Positions 1 to 7,447 of a stretch of 8,968 nt of DNA are shown here, in pieces. Under the pieces are notes generated by a model. That model did not search any database and was not told where the DNA came from. It saw only the letters and a list, made by a program, of their open reading frames with translations. The stretch comes from Desulfuromonadaceae bacterium (lineage in GTDB: Bacteria; Desulfobacterota; Desulfuromonadia; Desulfuromonadales; Geopsychrobacteraceae), in NCBI GenBank assembly GCA_030639985.1, contig DAOWKG010000091.1:1-8968 (forward strand), written 5' to 3'. The first letter of the stretch is position 1. The number at the start of each line of letters is the position of its first letter. The translations under genes were made by a program, and so were the position numbers.

Positions 1-707
1 CCAGCAATAACTTTCTGCCTGACTTCCAGAATGCGCTCATAACATTGTTGGCCATCGGCAAACACTTCCAAATTATTATAGTTGGCACCGGTAAGAACTT
101 TATTGATGCCGTCACGAATCAACGCAGAATCCTCTGCCATCATCAGCTTCATTCGTTCACGAGTATGGGGGATTCTTTCCTGCATTTGCTCAGAATGGAT
201 ATTTGCTTCGTAATCAAGGGTAGACTCTGAATCAAATTCGGAAACAATATGTTCCAGATCAACAATCAAAATTTCACGATTTTCAATATTAACACTTCCG
301 GTAAATCGGGGCTGGTACTGATCAATAAAAGTAGCCATGGGCTGGACATCTTGCCACGAAACCCGGTGAATTTGATTAACCCCGTCGACCTTGAAACCAT
401 TAATACGGTCGTTGAATTCACAAACCAACACCACGTGGCGAATATCATTGTTGGTCTCAACTTCTTTATGGACAATATGGGATTTTAAATCTATCAATGG
501 AATGGTACTCCCTCGCAATAACAGAGTGCCCAACATCCCCTCGGCACTGCCCGGAACTACCGTCAATGCATCTTTATTGAAAGTAATTATTTCTTTCAGC
601 TTATGGACATTGATGCCAAAAGACTGGGTTCCAAGATAGAATTCTATGATTTCCATCTCGTTAGTACCGGTCTCGAGAAGAATCTCCTGTTTCTGATATT
701 CACTCAT
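1..707 (-). CDS. cheV: Chemotaxis coupling protein CheV (CheW domain + receiver domain), partial
   Basis: The reading frame is open from an ATG at 707 down to the left edge, giving 235 codons with no stop. The 3' end lies outside the window. Residues about 17-160 form a CheW-like scaffold domain (EIIEFYLGTQSFGINVHKLKE at its start, then GMLGTLLLRGSTIPLIDL and NREILIVDL near its end). Residues from about 187 start a response-regulator receiver domain (KLMMAEDSALIRDGI), with the acidic Mg-binding pair at E192-D193. The phospho-acceptor Asp would lie past the edge. CheW followed by a receiver is the CheV architecture. Such proteins couple chemoreceptors to the CheA kinase at the cytoplasmic membrane face, and phosphorylation of the receiver tunes adaptation. 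A GAGAGG ribosome site (715-720) sits 7 nt before the ATG. No other chemotaxis gene is visible in the window. Confidence 0.88.
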   Translation of the reverse strand, partial: MSEYQKQEILLETGTNEMEIIEFYLGTQSFGINVHKLKEIITFNKDALTVVPGSAEGMLGTLLLRGSTIPLIDLKSHIVHKEVETNNDIRHVVLVCEFNDRINGFKVDGVNQIHRVSWQDVQPMATFIDQYQPRFTGSVNIENREILIVDLEHIVSEFDSESTLDYEANIHSEQMQERIPHTRERMKLMMAEDSALIRDGINKVLTGANYNNLEVFADGQQCYERILEVRQKVIA

Positions 708-752
708 TGACGTACCTCTCACTGAAAATAATTACAACTACCAAGGCCCTTA

Positions 753-781
753 ATTTGACCATCCTAATCATAATATGTCAA
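753..781 (-). promoter_or_regulatory. Sigma-70-like promoter for cheV
   Basis: Read on the minus strand, a perfect -35 box TTGACA (776-781) is followed after 17 bp by TCAAAT (753-758), which matches 4 of 6 bases of the -10 consensus. It lies about 45 bp upstream of the cheV start codon, so the 5' leader would be short, near 40 nt. No sigma-28 or sigma-54 flagellar-type promoter was seen here. Assignment is by consensus only. Confidence 0.5.
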
Positions 782-806
782 TGCAAAATGGTTATTATTT
801 ATTACT

Positions 807-836
807 TTGCCCACCAAAATGGCTTTAGTGTATAGT
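807..836 (+). promoter_or_regulatory. Possible promoter of the Sel1-repeat gene
   Basis: TTGCCC (807-812) and TATAGT (831-836) are separated by 18 bp and lie about 45 bp before the ATG at 882. The -10 matches 5 of 6 consensus bases and the -35 about 4 of 6. It is back to back with the cheV promoter, in the 174-bp divergent spacer. The stretch is AT-rich, so chance matches are likely. Confidence 0.35.
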
Positions 837-881
837 TTTAAGTGAGTCCACTGACAACAAGTAAAGGAAAGGGGAACCCTG

Positions 882-1979
882 ATGACCGATATGGCACAAT
901 CTCACTACCAGTTAGGGATGAATTACTTCCAGGGCAAGGGGGTTAAGAAATCTTATCCAGAGGCAATGAAATGGTTCAGGTTAGCTAGCCAGCACCAGCA
1001 CGCCAGAGCAATTTTTATGCTTGGTCGAATGCATGACAAAGGTCTTGGCACTACTGCAGATCCTGCTGGAGCTGCTGATTTTTACCTACAAGCGGCCAAA
1101 CTTGGATATATGCGGGCACAAAATGTACTGGGGCAAGCATACATAACCGGTCATGGTGTTACGGCAGATTATGATCAGGCATTACATTGGTTTCGCAAAG
1201 CTGCTGACCTCAATTATTCTGATGCACAATACAACCTCGGACTCATGTATGCCAAAGGACACGGCGTACCTAAAGATTTTATCGAGGCACGGCGCTGGTG
1301 GGGCATGGCCGCCGAACAGGGCAACCCCAAGGTTCAGTTTACCCTTGGACATATGTATCTGGTTGGCAAAGGGGTAAAAAAGAATTATCCAAAAGCCAAA
1401 CAATGGCTCCGCTTGTCTGCTGATCAGGGACTACCAACTGCCCAATACCATCTGGGAATGATGTATGCCCGGGGCAATGGAGTATTACAAAATTTCAGCG
1501 AGGCACGTAAATGGCTGCAACAAGCTGCTTCCCAGAATTATCTGGATGCCATCTATCACCTCGGGAAACTACTTGGTTCCGGCAATAATGAAGTCTGCGA
1601 CCCCAGCTCGGCAGTTGCACTACTTAAACAAGCAGCTACCCGTGGCCACCAGAGAGCACAAGTGCTGTTGGGGCACCATTTCATAACCGGGGTTGGCACC
1701 CCACAAGACCTCCAACTTGCCTACCATTGGTGGCTTGAAGCTGCCAATGCCGGGAGCGCCGATGCCCAATACAATCTTGGCATTATGCACCTTAACGGCA
1801 AGGGAGTTGAAATGGACTCAGTAGCCGGGAAAAAGTGGCTGACCGATGCTGCCGATCAAGGGCACACCAAAGCACAATATTGCCTTGGGGTTATGTACTC
1901 GACCGGAAAAGGGGTGCCGCAAGACCTGGACGAAGCATTTCGCTGGAAAGAAGCAGCCGAATTCTGGGAATCGCTATAA
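882..1979 (+). CDS. Sel1-like repeat protein (ten repeats)
   Basis: This is a 365-residue protein built almost wholly of about ten consecutive Sel1-like (TPR-related) repeats of 36 residues, from residue 5 to the C-terminus. The repeat core is A-x-Y-x-L-G-x-M-Y-x-x-G-x-G-V, then a D/N-containing turn, an A-x-x-W segment and an AA-x-x-G end. Examples are DAQYNLGLMYAKGHGV (repeat 4) and KAQYCLGVMYSTGKGV (repeat 10). Repeat 7 is degenerate (GSGNNEVCDPSSA), and the last repeat is shortened around FRWKEAAEFW. There is no signal peptide or membrane segment, so the protein is probably cytoplasmic. Sel1 arrays are alpha/alpha solenoids that act as protein-protein scaffolds, often in signalling. No catalytic domain is attached, so the partner is unknown. 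An AGGAAAGGGG purine tract (865-874) precedes the ATG by 7 nt and supports this start. Divergence from cheV could suggest a link with signalling, but this is inference only. Confidence 0.9.
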   Translation: MTDMAQSHYQLGMNYFQGKGVKKSYPEAMKWFRLASQHQHARAIFMLGRMHDKGLGTTADPAGAADFYLQAAKLGYMRAQNVLGQAYITGHGVTADYDQALHWFRKAADLNYSDAQYNLGLMYAKGHGVPKDFIEARRWWGMAAEQGNPKVQFTLGHMYLVGKGVKKNYPKAKQWLRLSADQGLPTAQYHLGMMYARGNGVLQNFSEARKWLQQAASQNYLDAIYHLGKLLGSGNNEVCDPSSAVALLKQAATRGHQRAQVLLGHHFITGVGTPQDLQLAYHWWLEAANAGSADAQYNLGIMHLNGKGVEMDSVAGKKWLTDAADQGHTKAQYCLGVMYSTGKGVPQDLDEAFRWKEAAEFWESL

Positions 1980-2130
1980 AGACCAAATACTATGGCTGAC
2001 CCTTGTGAACCACATTTCTCAATGGAGAGGGTGGTACAATGCATCAAGTGGTCATAATGGCTTTTCATCCCTTTTTTGTTAATCTTGTACCCAAATAATA
2101 CCTCACTAGCTTCACATAATAGGTGACAGA

Positions 2131-2508
2131 ATGAATACTCGAGATAAATTGTTAATTTACGGTTTTGCACTTTTCAGCGTGATCACTTCTTTCCTATTTG
2201 TCTTTTACGCTGTCACGGTTAATTTTGGAGCCGATTCCTCCCAATGGCTGAAAACTTTTGCTTACATAGCCGGTGGCTACGGACTTTTTAATATTTATAT
2301 TCTGAGCTGGGCCTGGCGCAGTCAGGTCACCTGGACTATCAAAGCCAACATGGTGATAGGAGCCTGTTTTTTTGGTGTCGTCATCATGGATACCATTAGA
2401 GATGGATTTTCTGGTGGCATGACAACGGTTGGCACGGTACTGGGACTTGCTATTGTTTTACTGATCAACTGGTTTACAGTTACAAAACTGTGCCAACGGG
2501 GAAAATAA
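2131..2508 (+). CDS. Small four-helix membrane protein of unknown function
   Basis: A 125-residue hydrophobic protein with four predicted membrane helices at roughly residues 8-30, 42-62, 72-88 and 97-118. Short polar links separate them, and the C-terminal tail is positive (KLCQRGK). The N-terminus is MNTRDK followed directly by helix 1, which fits an uncleaved inner-membrane anchor with the N-terminus inside. An AGGTGA ribosome site (2121-2126) lies 4 nt before the ATG, slightly close but usable. I see no recognisable catalytic motif, cofactor ligand or family signature, so I assign no function. It stands alone: 151 bp after the Sel1 gene and 460 bp before gdhA. It is therefore probably its own transcription unit or a weak read-through from the Sel1 gene, since no obvious terminator separates those two. 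Confidence 0.75.
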   Translation: MNTRDKLLIYGFALFSVITSFLFVFYAVTVNFGADSSQWLKTFAYIAGGYGLFNIYILSWAWRSQVTWTIKANMVIGACFFGVVIMDTIRDGFSGGMTTVGTVLGLAIVLLINWFTVTKLCQRGK

Positions 2509-2578
2509 TAGTAGCCACTACAGACCAAAAGGCTAGAAAATTTCGCAATGTAGAAACCCCGCCGAAAGATGAAATTGC

Positions 2579-2594
2579 TGCCCCCTGTGGGGCA
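2579..2594 (+). terminator. Short GC hairpin after the membrane-protein gene (weak terminator candidate)
   Basis: TGCCCC and GGGGCA form a perfect 6-bp stem around a CTGT loop, 71 bp after the stop codon of the membrane-protein gene. No T-run follows (ACTAAAGC comes next), so it is not a standard intrinsic terminator. It could protect a 3' end or be incidental. Confidence 0.3.
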
Positions 2595-2864
2595 CTAAAG
2601 CTCAAACAAATCCACTAACCGCACTGACTTCCCATAATAACTATAGTACCGATACCAATTTTTCGTTGCCTACAGAGTAATCAAAACAAATCACAGCATT
2701 CATCACTGGAAAACAGTCGGCTACTCGATACGAACATAGCTGAGCTACCAGCTACTCACTATCTACAGCAAAACCACTCCTCAAACAAACTAACCAAAAC
2801 ACCAAAAAAGCTACAATCTTGTAATTTCAGGTAGTTATGATGACTGCCAAGTTATTAAGATCGG

Positions 2865-2880
2865 TGGCACCCTTCTTGCT
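2865..2880 (+). promoter_or_regulatory. Sigma-54 (RpoN) promoter of gdhA
   Basis: TGGCAC (2865-2870) and TTGCT (2876-2880) reproduce both halves of the sigma-54 consensus TGGCAC(G)-N4-TTGCW. The invariant GG and GC are exactly 10 bp apart. The predicted transcript start is about 2891, giving a 5' leader of roughly 78 nt before the gdhA ATG. Sigma-54 promoters need an AAA+ activator bound upstream. The long spacer could hold its sites, but I could not identify a convincing NtrC-type inverted repeat. Confidence 0.8.
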
Positions 2881-2932
2881 CAAAGATCAACATGTAAAAG
2901 CAATCATTCTATTTCTTATGCCTGTTTATTAG

Positions 2933-4318
<1,386 letters not shown>

Positions 4319-4340
4319 GCAACAAATGCTACATCAATAG

Positions 4341-4373
4341 AAAAGCCCCCGACTATCAGTCGGGGGCTTTTTT
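4341..4373. terminator. Intrinsic terminator between convergent gdhA and the PEP-synthase-like gene
   Basis: GCCCCCGACT (4345-4354) and AGTCGGGGGC (4358-4367) form a perfect 10-bp stem with a 3-nt ATC loop. Six T follow (4368-4373) and four A precede (4341-4344), so the paired arms can extend to 14 bp. It starts 23 bp after the gdhA stop. Read on the minus strand the hairpin is followed by TTTT, so it can also end transcripts of the convergent gene, whose stop is at 4409. Confidence 0.93.
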
Positions 4374-4408
4374 GGTTTTGGCTATGGTCGCGCGGATGGT
4401 TTGTCAAA

Positions 4409-7015
4409 CTAATAACCAGTCTTCTCCTCACCAACCCCACAAATCAATTTTTGTGATACCACATCTGCCATCAGTTTTACGCCGCTCTCCGGCACCCGGA
4501 CGACCTTGACTACATTTCTATAACGGCTATAGGAGGGGATCAGACCATCAAGGGCATTGCGCTGCTCCTTGATCCAGGCATCATTCAAAAAACAGTCTTT
4601 ATTGTCTGGAAACAGCGCCAGATAAAAAATATCAGCTTCAACCAGATCCTGAAAAAAATGGGAACCGAAAGAAAGTTCCGGCATTAAATCCCCCGACGTA
4701 AACGCGACCTCTGCCAGTACGGGAATATTATTGATCTCAGAAAAGCTAATTGGCACCCCTAAAGAAGGGGTAGTTGTCCCCCAACGACCAGGGCCCAGCA
4801 ACATTGTACGACCATCTTTTTTATCGGCAATCCGCTTATTCAATAAGCCGATGACACGAGCTATTTCGTATTTTTCAACCAACGGTAAACTGAGATACTC
4901 TTCGGCATTTACCCAAATTATCCAGTCAATGTCCTGCGATATATTCCCCCCCATAAAATTCCCCTCGGAACGGAAAAACAGCTTTTCATCGGGAACACTT
5001 TCGGGCATTTCCAATTGCGCTTCGGAGCCACGGGTTTGTAATGGGCGGCACTGCACGACATCAATCTTGGTAATTCTATCACTGGTGAAATTTGCCGTAA
5101 ATTCAACATCAACCGGATAGCCATAAGCAGCCTCGATAGTCTTCAGCAAGCGTTGCATCAAGGCGGTAAAATCGGTTTTTTCGAGAAAATCGTCAAAGGT
5201 CAGGCGCCAGATATCATCGGGCTTACCACCACGTTGTTTCACCAACTCCATCGTTTCATAATCTTTAACGGCGTACAAATGCCACGGGATATTAACATCT
5301 TCTTGCGCCAGTTTAAGAAGCGAGACCGTTTCCAAGCAATTGTTATTTACGTTCAGAAGATCGATATCACGCTGGGAAAACTTTCTCACGTCCTCAAAGC
5401 CTTTATGCTGTCTTTTTCTCGGTGAATCGAGGGCAACAACACGAGGGTAATCGATCTCAGCCCGATCTACTGCACGGGTACCAAGACCGACAACCAGCCG
5501 CAACATCCCCGCCTGCGGATCCATTTCTTTGTCCCAAACAAAAGTATTATATGAAACCCCGACCCCCGCAAGTTCTGGCATATAATAGTGATTACGGTAA
5601 GCACCTGAAACCCGTTGAATCAACAATGCCATCTGTTCATCAAGCTGATCGAGACCACGCTGTAATCGATACGCAAGGGCATCTTCACTCATGGCACTGG
5701 CAAATATTTTGCGAACTGCTACCTCTAACTGCTCCAACCGTTCTTCGGGGCTACCCTGATTTACACAGAAAAAACTATCGTACTTACCGGCAAAAGCATT
5801 ACCAAAACCATCCTCCAACAATGAACTGGAACGGACAATAATTGGATACTGCCCATAATATTCGAGCAAGTGCTGAAAACCTTCCCGGACGTGTTCAGGA
5901 AATGTCCCCGCAAGCATTTTTCCCCGTAATTCAGCCGCAGCAGAGAAATAACCCTTCTCGGTCTTTTGCGCCATGAACAGTTGCCACAAACCATTATGGA
6001 CAATGTAGGAATAATAAACGTTGGAGCCAACATAATGGGAGTCATGAGTTTCAAGATGGCGCGCCCAATCCAAAGATTGATCCTGATGCAAAATATTATG
6101 TGCCAGCAGCATCCCTACCGCCTTGCCACCAATGAAACCGGAACCAATCACTCGGGATTTAATTTCTAATAATTCTGGCAATGAAAAGTAGCGCTGTACC
6201 AGATTTAACATGCGTTCTTCACGAGCGATCATATGGCAACAAATGTGGCGCACCATATTGGCTCGCTCAGTCTCACTGGCATCTACCCGACACAGTTCCT
6301 CAGCATCTACAAAGAGTCGGTGCCAATGGTCAATCTGCCGCCGGGCAGTATCTTTGGTGCGAGCCGCAAGAGAACTGTAAAGACGGGTCGATTCATAACT
6401 GTTAGTCAGCGGCATAAACCGTTCACCCTCTTTTTGATGAGGGAGAAACATGGTTGGCGAACGGCGCTGCCAAACCTTCAAAGGCTGAACATGAAAATGA
6501 CCTTCATGGCTGAAAACGTCGATCAAAACCTGAGTAGTATCGCGAATACGTTCGACCGTTTTAAAAGAATGGTGATCCCGGATCAGGGCAAAATAAGCGA
6601 CGGTGTCAAGTTCAAACAGGTAGGGACAGGTAACGCGGAAAAAATTGCCGACCATGTAATCGGTGGTCCAGGCCGAAAGGAGATCGGAGAGACAATCGAA
6701 AACATAAAAAGCGTTGCGTCCTTGTTCCGTGGCAATATTATAAACTTGGCTGGCAAAGACTTCAAAACCCAAACGCGGATCAAGATGATGGACATTGATC
6801 TGGGGTGTTTCCCCCAGCAGGGGGAGATGATCACCAAAACGCATGTAATTAATCTGCCGGCCATCCCGCAATGCCTGATCGACAAAGGGGCCAACGAAGT
6901 AACGATAATCTTCAATCGATTCAACCTTGAGGACAACGTTATCACCGATACGCAAACCATCGAGGATACCATCCAAGTCGGCAAACCCAGTTGAAACCCG
7001 TTCGGGTGCTTTCAT
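4409..7015 (-). CDS. KaiC-like / PEP-synthase ATP-grasp hybrid protein without phosphohistidine domain
   Basis: An 868-residue cytosolic protein in three parts. Residues 1 to about 190 resemble the start of KaiC/RecA-type domains (STGFADLDGILDGLRIGDNVVL). The Walker A loop is missing: the P-loop position reads KVESIEDYRYF. Residues about 285-660 are a PPDK/PEP-synthase N-terminal ATP-grasp domain, with GGKAVGM (K298), IVRSSSLLEDGFGNAFAGKYDSFF cut into its VRSS and AGK signatures (R395, E401-D402), AGVGVSYNTF, and the closing VDVEFT and VVQCRPLQ (E638, R657). The last 200 residues lack the TSGGxxxHxAI phosphohistidine loop and the PEP/pyruvate barrel. They carry instead LLGPGRWGTTTPSLGVPISFSEI (740s-760) and FGSHFFQDLVEADIF (H786). 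It therefore cannot run the normal PEP-synthase cycle as a single chain. Databases usually call relatives 'PEP/pyruvate-binding domain protein', and the substrate is unknown. A GGAGAG site lies about 7 nt before the ATG. Confidence 0.85.
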   Translation of the reverse strand: MKAPERVSTGFADLDGILDGLRIGDNVVLKVESIEDYRYFVGPFVDQALRDGRQINYMRFGDHLPLLGETPQINVHHLDPRLGFEVFASQVYNIATEQGRNAFYVFDCLSDLLSAWTTDYMVGNFFRVTCPYLFELDTVAYFALIRDHHSFKTVERIRDTTQVLIDVFSHEGHFHVQPLKVWQRRSPTMFLPHQKEGERFMPLTNSYESTRLYSSLAARTKDTARRQIDHWHRLFVDAEELCRVDASETERANMVRHICCHMIAREERMLNLVQRYFSLPELLEIKSRVIGSGFIGGKAVGMLLAHNILHQDQSLDWARHLETHDSHYVGSNVYYSYIVHNGLWQLFMAQKTEKGYFSAAAELRGKMLAGTFPEHVREGFQHLLEYYGQYPIIVRSSSLLEDGFGNAFAGKYDSFFCVNQGSPEERLEQLEVAVRKIFASAMSEDALAYRLQRGLDQLDEQMALLIQRVSGAYRNHYYMPELAGVGVSYNTFVWDKEMDPQAGMLRLVVGLGTRAVDRAEIDYPRVVALDSPRKRQHKGFEDVRKFSQRDIDLLNVNNNCLETVSLLKLAQEDVNIPWHLYAVKDYETMELVKQRGGKPDDIWRLTFDDFLEKTDFTALMQRLLKTIEAAYGYPVDVEFTANFTSDRITKIDVVQCRPLQTRGSEAQLEMPESVPDEKLFFRSEGNFMGGNISQDIDWIIWVNAEEYLSLPLVEKYEIARVIGLLNKRIADKKDGRTMLLGPGRWGTTTPSLGVPISFSEINNIPVLAEVAFTSGDLMPELSFGSHFFQDLVEADIFYLALFPDNKDCFLNDAWIKEQRNALDGLIPSYSRYRNVVKVVRVPESGVKLMADVVSQKLICGVGEEKTGY

Positions 7016-7265
7016 AACAATCTCTCCAATTGTGGGAGGATACAGGAACTATTTTCTCTGTTAGCTTTTGACTGTTCGCCATTAGGGACGGCACGCCTCG
7101 TTAGGCAATGACACTGCTCTACCAATTTAACGTACCACAACTTACTACTAAGCCACTAACAAGCTAAGAGAATTGCAACGAAGCTACAAACATTGTTCGG
7201 AAACCGATAGCATCAAAACAGGTAGAAATCCTGCGATAGGGATAAAAAGAGTTTCTTTTGCTTCG

Positions 7266-7287
7266 TTTTCTTTGCGATCAAAGAAAA
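7266..7287. repeat. Palindromic intergenic unit (9-bp stem)
   Basis: TTTTCTTTG (7266-7274) and CAAAGAAAA (7279-7287) pair perfectly around CGAT. The upstream context TTTCTTTTGCTTCG is similar in composition, and a second small stem follows at 7292-7309. Units of the form CTTTG-loop-CAAAG occur as dispersed intergenic repeats in many proteobacteria, and I believe this is one. There is only one copy in this window, so the repeat status is not shown here. Confidence 0.5.
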
Positions 7288-7350
7288 TGACGGCGACTGT
7301 CGGTTCGCCTAGCGACGGGCTTGATTGTTGGTATTGTTTTGATTGTTAAC

Positions 7351-7392
7351 GTTATCGGGGGACACGTAACAAAGTACATGTCCCCCGACAAC
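7351..7392 (-). terminator. Strong 18-bp hairpin downstream of cobL (3' end or repeat element)
   Basis: Arms 7351-7368 and 7375-7392 surround a 6-nt loop (ACAAAG on plus). The core is a perfect TCGGGGGACA/TGTCCCCCGA stem of 10 bp. On the plus strand the extended stem has two A-C mismatches (7354/7389 and 7365/7378). On the minus strand both become G-U wobbles, so all 18 pairs form. The better RNA hairpin is therefore in the cobL direction, beginning 55 bp after its stop codon. No U-run follows, so it may protect the cobL mRNA 3' end or act as a factor-assisted terminator. A REP-like mobile palindrome is the alternative. Confidence 0.6.
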
Positions 7393-7447
7393 TAAAATTA
7401 AATTTCAATCCAGCAGGCACTTTTCAGCACCCACCTTATCCACCAGC

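Larger units (their letters stand above)
7016..7447. other. Gene-free region with a hairpin cluster
   Basis: No credible gene lies in these 432 bases. The part next to the PEP-synthase-like start (7016-7200) is the leader and promoter region for that gene, but no strong -35/-10 or -24/-12 pair was recognised. From 7250 to 7392 it holds three hairpins in a row: a perfect 9-bp stem (7266-7287), a weaker GGCGA/TCGCC stem (7292-7309) and a long 18-bp stem (7351-7392). The composition differs from the flanking genes and has the look of dispersed intergenic repeat units. Confidence 0.6.

Noticed and set aside
2810..2820. AGCTACAATCT shared with the cobL upstream region near 8683-8693
   Set aside because: An 11-bp match in AT-rich intergenic DNA on different relative strands of the downstream genes can be chance. 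No further similarity extends from it.
6233..6994. 253-codon open frame on the plus strand inside the PEP-synthase-like gene
   Set aside because: It is antisense to a gene with clear domain signatures, has no family resemblance, and fits a shadow frame from codon bias.
7095..7110. GTTAGGC / GCCTAAC core resembling an integron attC half-site near the PEP-synthase-like gene start
   Set aside because: The matching second core site and the long imperfect arms of attC are absent, and no integrase or cassette array is nearby.
7100..7135. GGTAGAGCA on the minus strand, like a tRNA D-arm
   Set aside because: No acceptor stem, anticodon arm or T-loop (GGTTCRA) can be placed around it.
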